DNA of 36,795 nt, from assembly GCA_905221125.1 (NCBI GenBank), contig CAJNBY010000017.1:1-36795 (forward strand), in the 5' to 3' direction. Under the pieces are notes generated by a model. That model was not told the origin of the DNA and searched no databases. It saw only the letters and a program-made list of their open reading frames with translations. The first letter of the stretch is position 1, and each line of letters starts with the position of its first letter. This document shows, in pieces, positions 1 through 6,961 of this stretch. Source of the stretch: a bacterium. Lineage in GTDB: Bacteria > Bacillota > Bacilli > Lactobacillales > Streptococcaceae. The translations under genes were made by a program, and so were the position numbers.

Positions 1-28
1 ATCATCATAAGTTAATTTCATAATAAAA

Positions 29-71
29 GCACCCCAAAAGTTAGATTTTTTCTGTCTAACTTTTGGGGTGC
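29..71 (-). terminator. Intrinsic terminator of thrS
   Basis: A perfect 17-bp inverted repeat (29-45 with 55-71) around a 9-nt loop. On the minus strand it is followed by a T-rich tract (revcomp of 21-28), so it terminates thrS transcription. The arm has the look of repetitive streptococcal sequence, possibly derived from an IS end, but no transposase gene is present. Confidence 0.85.
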
Positions 72-128
72 AGTTCAAAATAGTTGTTGCTTTTTAGGTA
101 GCTAGGATTTTATCCCAGGTTTTGTCTC

Positions 129-2072
129 TTATTTCTCAACGCGTGATTTGTTGGCGATATCAGCTAGGATAGCTTGAACAAAATCATCTACTGAGACAGT
201 TTGTGTTTCTTTTTGTCCGTAGCGACGAACGTTGACTGTTCCGTCTTCCATTTCCTTGTCCCCAACAATCAATTGGTAAGGAATCTTGCTTGTTTGTGAA
301 GCACGGATTTTGAACTGCATTTTTTCATTGCGCTCATCTACATCTGCACGGACACCGCGGTCACGGAGTTTCTTAGCCACTTCCCATGCGTAGTCCACGT
401 GTTTTTCGTTAGATACTGGGATGAGGGTTACTTGGTGTGGTGCAAGCCATGTTGGGAAGGCACCCTTGTAGTTCTCAATCAAGATAGCTGTGAAGCGTTC
501 CATAGTTGAGATAACACCACGGTGGATCATGACTGGACGGTGCTCTTCGCCATCAGCTCCGATGTATTTAAGGTCGAAGCGTTCTGGAAGCAAGAAGTCA
601 AGCTGGATAGTAGAGAGAGTTTCTTCTTTACCAAGGGCAGTCTTAACTTGGATATCCAATTTTGGTCCGTAAAAGGCTGCTTCACCTTCGGCTTCAAAGT
701 AGTCAACACCCATTTCATCAAGGGCTGCACGAAGCATGGTTTGGGCATTTTCCCACATCTCATCGTTGTCAAAGTACTTGTGAGTATCTTGAGGGTCACG
801 AAGAGAGAGACGGAAGCGGTATTCAGTCAAGTTGAAGTCTTCATAAACATCGATAATCAACTGAAGGGCACGTTGGAATTCTTCTTGGATTTGTTCAGGA
901 GTAACAAAGAGGTGCCCGTCGTTAAGAGACATTTCACGCACACGTTGAAGACCAGTGAGGGAACCAGATTTTTCGTAACGGTGCATCATACCGATTTCAG
1001 CGATACGGATAGGCAACTCACGGTATGAGTGAACATGGTGTTTGAAGACTTGAATGTGGTGTGGACAGTTCATTGGTCGAAGGACGAATTCTTCCCCGTC
1101 ACCCATGTCCATAGTTGGGAACATGTCTTCTTGGTAATGATCCCAGTGACCAGAAGTCTTGTAAAGCTCAACAGAAGCAAGTGGTGGAGTGTATACGTGT
1201 TGGTAGCCAGAAGTCAACTCCTTGTCGACAATGTAGCGTTCCAATTCACGACGGATAGTCGCTCCATTTGGCAACCAGAATGGAAGTCCTTGACCAACCT
1301 CTTGAGAAATCATGAAGAGGTCAAGCTCTTTACCAAGTTTACGGTGGTCACGTTCCTTAGCTTCTTCACGCATTTGAAGGTAGTTCTTCAAGTCTTTCTT
1401 GTCAAACCAAGCTGTACCGTAGATACGTTGCATCATAGCGTTGTCGCTATTTCCGCGCCAGTAAGCACCTGCTACATGGAGAAGGTGGAAGATTTGGATA
1501 CGGCCTGTTGATGGAACGTGAGGTCCACGGCAGAGATCCACGTATTCACCTTGACGGTAGATAGTCAAGCCGCCTTCGTCTTCTGAATGTTCTTCAATCA
1601 ATTCCAACTTATAAGGGTCATTTTTGAAGATTTCACGAGCCTCGTCTTTAGTGACTTCTTCACGGATTGATGGGAAGTTTTCTTTAACGATTTTTTGCAT
1701 TTCTTCTTCGATACGAGGAAGGTCTTCATTTGAAATTTGACCAGCAGTATTGTCAGTATCGTAGTAGAAACCATCTTCGATAGCTGGACCAACTCCCAAG
1801 TGAATGTCTGGGAAAAGGCGACGAGCTGCTTGGGCGAACAAGTGAGCAGCTGAGTGACGCAAGATTGGAAGGGCATCTTCGTGATCAGGTGTCACGATTT
1901 CGATGCTACCATCTTCAGTGATAGCACGAGTAGTGTCGATGAGTTTGCCGTTGAATTTACCAGCCAAGGCTTTTTTAGCTAGGGAATTGCTGATAGATTG
2001 GGCAATTTCAAAAGTTGTTACGCCAGATTCGAATTCACGAACGGCGCCATCTGGGAAAGTAATGTTAATCAT
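129..2072 (-). CDS. thrS: Threonyl-tRNA synthetase
   Basis: Class II aminoacyl-tRNA synthetase that charges tRNA-Thr in the cytoplasm. The 647 residues are the usual length for the full bacterial enzyme. An N-terminal TGS domain (about 1-61) is followed by the editing/SAD domain with HSAAHLFAQ near residue 73. The catalytic core contains the zinc-site MNCPHH and the class II motif 2 region [15 protein letters not shown]. The C-terminal anticodon-binding domain starts near the HQVTLIPV segment. The start codon is preceded by AAGGAGAAC. The gene stands alone, is controlled by the threonine T-box upstream and ends at the hairpin at 29-71. No defects are seen. Confidence 0.98.
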   Translation of the reverse strand: MINITFPDGAVREFESGVTTFEIAQSISNSLAKKALAGKFNGKLIDTTRAITEDGSIEIVTPDHEDALPILRHSAAHLFAQAARRLFPDIHLGVGPAIEDGFYYDTDNTAGQISNEDLPRIEEEMQKIVKENFPSIREEVTKDEAREIFKNDPYKLELIEEHSEDEGGLTIYRQGEYVDLCRGPHVPSTGRIQIFHLLHVAGAYWRGNSDNAMMQRIYGTAWFDKKDLKNYLQMREEAKERDHRKLGKELDLFMISQEVGQGLPFWLPNGATIRRELERYIVDKELTSGYQHVYTPPLASVELYKTSGHWDHYQEDMFPTMDMGDGEEFVLRPMNCPHHIQVFKHHVHSYRELPIRIAEIGMMHRYEKSGSLTGLQRVREMSLNDGHLFVTPEQIQEEFQRALQLIIDVYEDFNLTEYRFRLSLRDPQDTHKYFDNDEMWENAQTMLRAALDEMGVDYFEAEGEAAFYGPKLDIQVKTALGKEETLSTIQLDFLLPERFDLKYIGADGEEHRPVMIHRGVISTMERFTAILIENYKGAFPTWLAPHQVTLIPVSNEKHVDYAWEVAKKLRDRGVRADVDERNEKMQFKIRASQTSKIPYQLIVGDKEMEDGTVNVRRYGQKETQTVSVDDFVQAILADIANKSRVEK

Positions 2073-2139
2073 GATGTTCTCCTTACTTATATTATTGACA
2101 AAAGTTTTAACCCCTATTTTGAAAACAGGGACAGAGGAT

Positions 2140-2381
2140 TGTGAAAGCTAGAAAAACAAAAAGCGACATCCTCAAAAGGACGTCGCAACGTGGTTCCACC
2201 TTCATTTATGTTCCTCAAAAAAGAGGGACACCTCTGATTGGCTCTAACGTAGCCACCGTTTTATGTTTTCATAAAAAACTCAAGAGTAGTATCAGTTTAG
2301 GCTTTCTATGCGTTTCCAGCAACCACGCACTCTCTAGTAGAAAGGGACTAAGTGACTTGTCTCTATGGATTATTATAGCAT
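2140..2381 (-). promoter_or_regulatory. Threonine T-box leader of thrS
   Basis: Read on the minus strand, the leader starts just after a promoter with TTGAAA, 16 bp, TATAAT (about 2374-2401). Stem I contains an ACT triplet (revcomp of 2288-2290) in the specifier position, matching threonine. The T-box sequence GGTGGAACCACG (revcomp near 2188-2199) precedes a terminator hairpin GCGACGTCC/GGATGTCGC with a T-run (about 2156-2186). Uncharged tRNA-Thr should stabilise the antiterminator and permit thrS transcription. The class is identified from motif order, gene context and specifier. Confidence 0.93.
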
Positions 2382-2395
2382 GATTGTGAGATTTT

Positions 2396-2770
2396 TCAAG
2401 GATTTTGTGAAAGTTTTTTGTTTTTCATTTTTTGTAGAATATGCTTGATACCAATACCGGAAGCCATGCCCATCAGAGCCAAGGTTTCATAGATTAGCAA
2501 GTAAATGAGTATAAACTCACCAAAAGTTATGATAGTAAAGCAAAAAAGCAAACCAATAGTAAGTAACCACCAAATTGAAAAATAGAATCGGTAGCTATAT
2601 AGTAACGACACAATGAAGATCACTAGAGGTGTATAGAAGAGAATATTATTTACGTAGAGACTCTTGAGTGTAAGGGAGTCAGAAACGATTAGTGATAACA
2701 ACTCATAAAGTGGCCAGTAAAAGAAAAAGATGACCAAATAGTAGGGGAGATGGGAATAGAATCTAGGCAT
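2396..2770 (-). CDS. Small integral membrane protein, unknown function
   Basis: About 124 residues with roughly four hydrophobic helices and a basic C-terminal tail (KHILQKMKNKKLSQNP), so probably membrane-embedded with the tail in the cytoplasm. I do not recognise the family; it has no catalytic motif. A longer reading begins at a GTG at 2779, but that GTG lies inside the Shine-Dalgarno GAGGTGAT, so the ATG at 2770 is the likelier start. It is transcribed divergently from rpsO. A TATAAT-like -10 for it lies at 2822-2827 (minus strand) with a weak -35. The gene sits between thrS and rpsO with no partner gene that would hint at a role. Confidence 0.75.
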   Translation of the reverse strand: MPRFYSHLPYYLVIFFFYWPLYELLSLIVSDSLTLKSLYVNNILFYTPLVIFIVSLLYSYRFYFSIWWLLTIGLLFCFTIITFGEFILIYLLIYETLALMGMASGIGIKHILQKMKNKKLSQNP

Positions 2771-2855
2771 GATAATCACCTCGTTTTAAAAAACAGATAA
2801 CTTAGATTTCTTGCTATGATTATTATAGCATGTTTAAAACAAAAAAGTAAATCTG

Positions 2856-2884
2856 TTGACAAAGAAGTTAGTTATTGGTAGAAT
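2856..2884 (+). promoter_or_regulatory. Promoter of rpsO
   Basis: TTGACA (2856-2861), 17 bp, TAGAAT (2879-2884). Transcription would start near 2891, giving a leader of about 84 nt before rpsO. Confidence 0.85.
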
Positions 2885-2889
2885 AGGGG

Positions 2890-2955
2890 TTGTCGTAAAG
2901 ACAAATAACTTCTTCTTGGTTACAGGCATGCCAACCTGTCACTCGGATGAAGCCA
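2890..2955 (+). promoter_or_regulatory. Structured rpsO 5' leader, candidate S15 autoregulatory site
   Basis: The leader contains a hairpin TTGTC/GACAA (2890-2904) and a second, ACAGG/CCTGT (2922-2939), enclosed by CTTC and GAAG segments that could close a junction. In several bacteria ribosomal protein S15 represses its own mRNA by binding a leader that mimics its 16S rRNA site. Folding and binding here are inferred. Confidence 0.45.
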
Positions 2956-2974
2956 AATAAAAAGGAGAAACATC

Positions 2975-3244
2975 ATGGCAATCTCAAAAGAGAAAAAAAA
3001 TGAAATCATCGCACAATATGCACGTCACGAAGGTGATACAGGTTCAGTAGAGGTTCAAGTTGCTGTCCTTACATGGGAAATCAACCACCTTAACGAACAC
3101 ATCAAACAACACAAAAAAGACCACGCTACTTACCGTGGATTGATGAAAAAAATCGGTCGCCGTCGTAACTTGCTTGCATACTTGCGTAAAAACGACGTTA
3201 ACCGTTACCGTGAGTTGATCAACTCTCTAGGACTTCGTCGCTAA
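2975..3244 (+). CDS. rpsO: 30S ribosomal protein S15
   Basis: The 89-residue primary 16S rRNA-binding protein of the small subunit, with the family's usual length. Conserved elements include the DTGS…EVQVA segment (about 21-30), the HLxEHxKxHKKDHxxxRGL region (about 38-57) and the C-terminal [32 protein letters not shown] end. A strong AAGGAG lies upstream of the ATG. It is monocistronic, driven by the promoter at 2856-2884, and is followed by a long repeat-rich spacer holding structured elements and terminators. Self-regulation through the leader is plausible. Confidence 0.98.
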   Translation: MAISKEKKNEIIAQYARHEGDTGSVEVQVAVLTWEINHLNEHIKQHKKDHATYRGLMKKIGRRRNLLAYLRKNDVNRYRELINSLGLRR

Positions 3245-3257
3245 TTCAAGATACAAA

Positions 3258-3348
3258 GGCCGTCAAAAGCACAAAGCAAAAATAGGAAAATTGACGAAGA
3301 AACTTCAGTTTCTAGGAGATTTTATCTTTTTTGCCAAGTGCTTAGGCC
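3258..3348 (+). ncRNA. Structured RNA element, copy A
   Basis: A long interrupted hairpin can be drawn by eye. P1 is GGCC 3258-3261 with 3345-3348. P2 is AAGCAC 3267-3272 with GTGCTT 3338-3343. P3 is GCAAAAA 3276-3282 with TTTTTGC 3328-3334. P4 is AGAAAC 3298-3303, loop TTCA, GTTTCT 3308-3313. The internal loop strands (3283-3297 and 3314-3327) resemble those of copy B at 3794-3882, while the helix sequences differ and remain paired. I cannot assign it to a known class. It lies 14 nt after the rpsO stop, so it may be the 3' UTR of that mRNA. Confidence 0.6.
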
Positions 3349-3376
3349 GTGTTCAATTGAGCATATCTTGATAATG

Positions 3377-3406
3377 AAGCTACTCTAAATTGGGTAGCTT
3401 TTTTAC
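3377..3406 (+). terminator. Intrinsic terminator downstream of rpsO
   Basis: The stem AAGCTAC/GTAGCTT is followed directly by a T-run before 3408. It is the first clear terminator after rpsO. Confidence 0.75.
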
Positions 3407-3410
3407 TTTT

Positions 3411-3575
3411 GTCACCTTACTTTGGTATGCTCAAGTATAATCTTCGGTTACAGTTCCTAGCACTGTAAGGTAAAATAAACCAGATCTTCTCCCTTCGGGG
3501 AGATTTTTTGTTTCACTGAAAGTTTCGTACAATCTTCGCCTCGTCGCTAGTCTATAAACGGTTTATCCAGCAAGA
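3411..3575 (+). repeat. Tandem repeat R, copy 1 (BOX-related)
   Basis: A 165-nt unit repeated nearly identically at 3612-3780 and in part at 4953-5022. It contains a TATAAT, a hairpin TTACAGT/ACTGTAA around TCCTAGC, and a TTCG-loop terminator. The CTCAAGTA…CGG…TTCCTAG stretch matches the BOX module A/C junction seen at 19235-19340, so it is probably a diverged BOX relative. Confidence 0.75.
3485..3510 (+). terminator. TTCG-tetraloop terminator in R copy 1
   Basis: TCTCCC-TTCG-GGGAGA followed by TTTTTT. The position just after the TTACAGT hairpin could end a short RNA beginning near the TATAAT of the same repeat. Confidence 0.8.
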
Positions 3576-3581
3576 CTGGAG

Positions 3582-3607
3582 CTCTCTGATTTTCAGAGGG
3601 CTTTTTA
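3582..3607 (+). terminator. Terminator hairpin between R copies
   Basis: The stem GCTCTCTGA/TCAGAGGGC (one G·T pair) is followed by TTTTT. Related hairpins recur at 3893-3920 and 4921-4947. Confidence 0.8.
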
Positions 3608-3611
3608 CGTT

Positions 3612-3780
3612 GTCACCTTACCTTAGTATGCTCAAGTATAATCTTCGGTTACAGTTCCTAGCACTGTAAGGTAAAATAAACCAGAATGATCTCCCTTCGG
3701 GGAGATTTTTTTTGTTTCACTGAACGTTTCGTACGATCCTCGCCTCGTCGCCTAGTCTATAAACGATTTATCCAGCAAGA
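3612..3780 (+). repeat. Tandem repeat R, copy 2 (BOX-related)
   Basis: A near-identical second copy of the unit at 3411-3575, offset by 201 bp, ending with the same CCAGCAAGA. It keeps the TATAAT, the TTACAGT/ACTGTAA hairpin and the TTCG-loop terminator (about 3688-3712). Confidence 0.8.
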
Positions 3781-3793
3781 ATTATGATGCTAA

Positions 3794-3882
3794 GGGCGTC
3801 AAAAATCCGTATGAAAATAGGGAAAGGACACCGTGTTCGATGAACACAAGGAGTTTCATCTTTTTCACTAGGATTTTAGCCC
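3794..3882 (+). ncRNA. Structured RNA element, copy B
   Basis: Same architecture as copy A (3258-3348) with different helix sequences. P1 is GGGC 3794-3797 with GCCC 3879-3882. P2 is AAATCC 3803-3808 with GGATTT 3871-3876. P3 is GAAAA 3813-3817 with TTTTC 3862-3866. P4 is GTGTTC 3833-3838, loop GAT, GAACAC 3842-3847. The internal-loop strands 3818-3832 and 3848-3861 resemble those of copy A (TAGG..AAA..GAC and AGGAG.TTT.ATCT). Paired changes in four helices argue for selection on RNA structure. Confidence 0.6.
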
Positions 3883-3919
3883 GGGCTCAAATCAGCTCTC
3901 TGACTTCAGAGGGCTTTTT
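3863..3919 (+). repeat. 57-bp direct repeat, left flank of the cadD module
   Basis: Matches 4891-4947 at 53 of 57 positions by eye (four transitions). It covers the 3' strand of the structured element plus the terminator GCTCTCTGA/TTCAGAGGGC (3893-3920). Everything between the two copies is the cadD module. Confidence 0.85.
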
Positions 3920-3921
3920 TA

Positions 3922-3966
3922 TTGAGGTTTTATCGGTCACAATTTTGGAGACTACAAAAACCTCAA
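3922..3966. repeat. 10-bp inverted repeat at the left end of the cadD module
   Basis: TTGAGGTTTT (3922-3931) and AAAACCTCAA (3957-3966) are perfect complements. No poly-T follows the second arm, so it is probably not a terminator. It could be a module-end structure. Confidence 0.5.
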
Positions 3967-3999
3967 ATGGTATCAGCTAATTACACCATAAGGGTGCGT

Positions 4000-4028
4000 A
4001 GCTACTCGGCTTGAAAAGCCGAGTAGCT
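4000..4028. repeat. 13-bp perfect hairpin upstream of cadD
   Basis: AGCTACTCGGCTT (4000-4012), loop GAA, and its exact complement (4016-4028). It has no T-run, so it is a stable structure rather than a normal terminator. Confidence 0.7.
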
Positions 4029-4055
4029 GTCTGCAAGCCCCTTCGGAGAGCCCAC

Positions 4056-4091
4056 ACTTTACGAAGTAAAGTATAGTATGTTATACTTTAC
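4056..4091. promoter_or_regulatory. Overlapping palindromes upstream of cadD, candidate operator
   Basis: Two inverted repeats share one arm: ACTTTAC-GAA-GTAAAGT (4056-4072) and GTAAAGTATA-N6-TATACTTTAC (4066-4091). The region is AT-rich and lies 65 nt before the leader ORF, a position that suits a metal-responsive repressor such as an ArsR-family CadC/CadX. No such regulator is encoded in the window, so this is an inference. Confidence 0.45.
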
Positions 4092-4155
4092 ATGGAAGTA
4101 GTCACCGAATTCCAGTTAGAAATTACTTTGTAACTACGTTTTGAGGAGGAGTAAA

Positions 4156-4230
4156 ATGCTTTCCTATGTTCGAAATTACCCACTAGCGATAGCTAAATTA
4201 ATGTGTCTGTGCTCTCCTAAAATCTGCTGA
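4156..4230 (+). CDS. Cys-rich 24-residue leader ORF upstream of cadD
   Basis: An ATG preceded by GAGGAGGAG at good distance opens a 24-codon frame ending CLCSPKIC and a TGA at 4228-4230, 30 nt before cadD. Three of its last eight residues are cysteines. The strong ribosome site and its position in the cadD leader suggest real translation, possibly as a metal-sensing or attenuating leader peptide. It could instead be a remnant of a longer gene. No homologue is known to me. Confidence 0.45.
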   Translation: MLSYVRNYPLAIAKLMCLCSPKIC

Positions 4231-4260
4231 TTTATTACTGACCAATACAGGAGGTTTTTT

Positions 4261-4881
4261 ATGGGACAGACAATCATATCTGCTATTGGTGTTTATATTT
4301 CCACCAGTATCGATTATTTAATTATTTTATTTATTTTATTTGCACAGCTATCACAGAATAAACAAAAATGGCATATTTATGCGGGGCAATATCTAGGCAC
4401 AGGCTTACTTGTAGGGGCGAGTTTAGTTGCTGCTTATGTCGTTAATTTCGTGCCTGAAGAATGGATGGTTGGATTGCTTGGTTTAATCCCTATCTATTTA
4501 GGGATTCGCTTTGCAATTGTTGGAGAAGGTGAGGAAGAAGAGGAAGAAGAGGAAGAAATTATTGAAAGATTAGAACAAAGCAAGGCAAATCAACTGTTTT
4601 GGACAGTTACATTGCTAACAATTGCGTCTGGCGGAGATAATTTAGGTATCTATATACCTTATTTTGCTTCGTTAGATTGGTCACAGACCCTCGTGGCGTT
4701 GCTTGTGTTTGTAATCGGCATAATTATCTTATGCGAGATTAGTCGGGTGTTATCCTCTATTCCGTTAATATTCGAGACAATTGAAAAATACGAGCGAATC
4801 ATTGTGCCCTTAGTATTCATTCTACTTGGACTATACATCATGTATGAAAATGGCACGATAGAGACTTTTCTGATAGTGTAG
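4261..4881 (+). CDS. cadD: CadD-family cadmium resistance transporter
   Basis: A 206-residue integral membrane protein of the CadD family, which lowers cytoplasmic Cd2+ (and in some strains Zn2+) by export. Hydrophobic segments lie near residues 5-30, 46-63, 68-87, 112-130, 142-160 and 181-197. An acidic cytoplasmic loop carries nine consecutive glutamates (91-99), encoded by three tandem copies of GAGGAAGAA, which may bind metal. A strong AGGAGG precedes the ATG. The gene lies after a Cys-rich leader ORF and palindromes, and between 57-bp direct repeats, as an inserted module would. The usual neighbouring regulator CadX/CadC is absent, so control must act from elsewhere or through the leader. 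Family assignment is by overall resemblance. Confidence 0.88.
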   Translation: MGQTIISAIGVYISTSIDYLIILFILFAQLSQNKQKWHIYAGQYLGTGLLVGASLVAAYVVNFVPEEWMVGLLGLIPIYLGIRFAIVGEGEEEEEEEEEIIERLEQSKANQLFWTVTLLTIASGGDNLGIYIPYFASLDWSQTLVALLVFVIGIIILCEISRVLSSIPLIFETIEKYERIIVPLVFILLGLYIMYENGTIETFLIV

Positions 4882-4890
4882 ATTTTTTTG

Positions 4891-4947
4891 TTTCACTAGG
4901 ATTTTAGCCCGAGCTCAAATCAGCTCTCTAATTTTAGAGGGCTTTTT
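4891..4947 (+). repeat. 57-bp direct repeat and terminator, right flank of the cadD module
   Basis: Second copy of the 3863-3919 sequence. It contains only the 3' strand of the structured RNA element and the hairpin GCTCTCTAA/TTAGAGGGC followed by TTTTT (4923-4947), which also serves as the cadD terminator. Confidence 0.85.
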
Positions 4948-4952
4948 ATGTT

Positions 4953-5022
4953 GTCACCTTACCTTGGTATGCTCAAGTATTATCTTTGGTTACGGTTCCT
5001 AGCACTGTATGGAAAAACCAAC
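4953..5022 (+). repeat. Repeat R, partial third copy
   Basis: Matches the first 70 nt or so of the units at 3411 and 3612, with several substitutions. It keeps CTCAAGTA, GGTTAC and TTCCTAGCACTGTA, then diverges and lacks the TTCG-loop terminator. It is the decayed copy nearest the iron operon. Confidence 0.7.
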
Positions 5023-5060
5023 CATAATTATTCTGATTTTAATTGTATTTTTTCCATAGC

Positions 5061-5094
5061 TTGTTACACAGTTGAAAATATGGTATACTTTTCA
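5061..5094 (+). promoter_or_regulatory. Promoter of the siderophore-uptake operon with overlapping palindrome
   Basis: TTGTTA (5061-5066), 17 bp, TATACT (5084-5089) with an extended TG (5081-5082). The arms TGAAAA (5073-5078) and TTTTCA (5089-5094) form an interrupted palindrome across the -10, a good place for an iron-responsive repressor to bind. The regulator is not identifiable here. Confidence 0.65.
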
Positions 5095-5138
5095 TGAGAA
5101 TTTTCTAAATTTTTAAGATTCTATCAAAGGAGGTTTGC

Positions 5139-6185
5139 ATGCTTTCCAAATTTTCTGGAAGCCGACAAGACCAGCAATTTGTGTTACTTTTAGTTATTTT
5201 GCTAGGTATTTTAGGGATTTCTCTCTTTCTAGCAGTTTCAATGGGATCCGTTGAGATTGATCTAGGAGATACATATCGGATTATTTTGAGCAGGTTGGGA
5301 TTTCCTCTTGAGATAGGAGAGGTGTCAAAGTCTACTCTTGCCATTGTATGGAACATGAGATTCCCCCGAGTATTGTTAGGCTTGATAGTAGGAGCAGGCC
5401 TTTCTATGTGTGGTAGCGTGATGCAGTCTACAGTGAACAATCCCATCGCAGAGCCTTATGTCTTAGGGATATCTGCGGGTGCAACTCTAGGAGCAACTTT
5501 GAGCATCATTCTTGGTTTAAAAGTGATGATTAGCCTTGGCGCTTTTCTTGGAGCTATTTTGGCAACAATTGCTGTCCTCCTCATTGCCTCTATGCAGGGA
5601 AGGATGACGACTTCTAGTCTAATCTTATCGGGAACGGTAGTCAACGCTCTCTTTTTGGCTTTTTCAAACTTTATTATCTCAGTCGGCGCTAATGCGGACA
5701 GTGTGATGACCATTAAGTTTTGGACCATGGGCTCGCTCGCTGGGACTTCCTGGGCAGACTTGGTCCTGCCAACTATAGTAGTAGGAATAGCCTTTCTATT
5801 TTTCTCTACTCAGTATCGTGTTTTCAATGCGATGATGATGGGAGATGAGGCTGCTTTAACTTTGGGGATTCCCTTACGCTTTTATTGGTATCTTTATGTG
5901 ACAATGGTGGCTGTGCTGACAGCAGTCTTAGTGGCAACCTGTGGGATTATCGGTTTTGTCGGTCTGATTACTCCTCACTTAGCTCGAGGGTTAGTAGGAA
6001 CGAATTATAAGAGGCTTTTTCCTGTTGCAACCTTGCTAGGTGCCCTCTTTGTCATCTGGGCAGACGTACTCTCTCGTATCATCATTCCAAACGCAGAGCT
6101 TCCTATTGGTATTTTCACAGCCTTAGTAGGTGCTCCCTTCTTTATCTACATTGTTGGAGGTAAGCGAAGGGAGGTGAGGGTCTGA
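5139..6185 (+). CDS. FecCD-family iron-siderophore ABC permease
   Basis: A 348-residue polytopic membrane protein of the FecCD/BtuC family. It forms the transmembrane channel of an iron-chelate importer, probably as a homodimer because only one permease gene is present. Family features include the NMRFPRVLLGLIVGAGLSMCG region (about 69-89), the NNPIAEPYVLGISAGATLGA segment and the C-terminal GLITPHLARGL coupling-helix region that contacts the ATPase. About nine to ten membrane spans are visible. AAGGAGG precedes the ATG. It is the first gene of a four-gene operon; its stop is 1 nt before the ATPase start. Confidence 0.92.
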   Translation: MLSKFSGSRQDQQFVLLLVILLGILGISLFLAVSMGSVEIDLGDTYRIILSRLGFPLEIGEVSKSTLAIVWNMRFPRVLLGLIVGAGLSMCGSVMQSTVNNPIAEPYVLGISAGATLGATLSIILGLKVMISLGAFLGAILATIAVLLIASMQGRMTTSSLILSGTVVNALFLAFSNFIISVGANADSVMTIKFWTMGSLAGTSWADLVLPTIVVGIAFLFFSTQYRVFNAMMMGDEAALTLGIPLRFYWYLYVTMVAVLTAVLVATCGIIGFVGLITPHLARGLVGTNYKRLFPVATLLGALFVIWADVLSRIIIPNAELPIGIFTALVGAPFFIYIVGGKRREVRV

Positions 6186-6186
6186 T

Positions 6187-6942
6187 ATGGACTTGATTTG
6201 TCAGGATGTCCACTTTGGACTGGGAGAGAAAAAAATCCTCAAGGGAGTTTCTCTTAAGGTTGAAGGGAATCAATTTCACACGATATTAGGACCAAATGGA
6301 AGTGGAAAAACCAGTCTACTTAAACTCCTCTATCGTCAGGAAAAGGCGGAAAAAGGCTTGATAAGCCTAGATGGAAAGCCGCTGGAGCATTGGTCACTCA
6401 AAGAAACAGCCAAGCAAATGGCAGTTGTCACCCAATTTAACCAGCTGCAGTTTGATTGTACAGTTGAAGAAATCGTCTTGTTGGGAAGAACTCCCCACCT
6501 CTCTTTTTTACAGAAGGAAAGGGAAAGAGATTTTACACTCGTTCAAGATGCCCTCGTTAAGGTGGATATGCTCGAGAAGAAAACTCGTCTCTATTCGTCC
6601 CTGTCGGGGGGAGAGAAACAGCGAGTTTTGTTAGCCCGCGCCTTGGCGCAAGAACCGACTCTCTTGCTCCTGGACGAACCAACCAATCACCTGGATATCA
6701 AGTATCAGCTAGACTTGTTGGCCATTGTGAAGAATCTCAAGGTCAATGTTCTAGCTGTCCTACATGATATTCAACTTGCTTGTCGCTATTCGGATTATCT
6801 CTATCTGATGAAAGAGGGAGAAATCCTTTACCAAGGGACTCCAAAGGAGACCATCACCCCTGAGTCATTGCAAACTGTATACGGAGTTCAAAGTCAGGTG
6901 ACTTGGACCGAGGATCAGCAAGCTATGATTCACTATTTATAA
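6187..6942 (+). CDS. Iron-siderophore ABC transporter ATP-binding protein
   Basis: A 251-residue FecE-type ATPase that powers uptake through the preceding permease. Walker A is GPNGSGKT (about residues 35-42), the Q-loop lies near VVTQFNQ, the ABC signature is LSGGEKQR, Walker B is LLLLDEPTNHLD and the switch histidine is in AVLHD. The GGG-rich signature region and the length are typical of siderophore and cobalamin importers. It begins 1 nt after the permease stop and runs into the lipoprotein gene after a 19-nt gap, so the three are almost certainly co-transcribed. Confidence 0.95.
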   Translation: MDLICQDVHFGLGEKKILKGVSLKVEGNQFHTILGPNGSGKTSLLKLLYRQEKAEKGLISLDGKPLEHWSLKETAKQMAVVTQFNQLQFDCTVEEIVLLGRTPHLSFLQKERERDFTLVQDALVKVDMLEKKTRLYSSLSGGEKQRVLLARALAQEPTLLLLDEPTNHLDIKYQLDLLAIVKNLKVNVLAVLHDIQLACRYSDYLYLMKEGEILYQGTPKETITPESLQTVYGVQSQVTWTEDQQAMIHYL

Positions 6943-6961
6943 GAATGAAAAGGAAAACAAG

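Noticed and set aside
29..71. Insertion sequence end
   Set aside because: The palindrome functions as a terminator here, and no transposase frame or second terminal repeat is present.
522..1511. Long open frames on the plus strand opposite thrS
   Set aside because: They are antisense shadows of thrS, with no ribosome site and no recognisable protein features.
2771..2779. GTG start for the small membrane protein
   Set aside because: The GTG is part of the Shine-Dalgarno used by the ATG at 2770.
3411..3780. CRISPR array
   Set aside because: Only two units of about 165 nt with internal terminators; no short regularly spaced repeats or cas genes.
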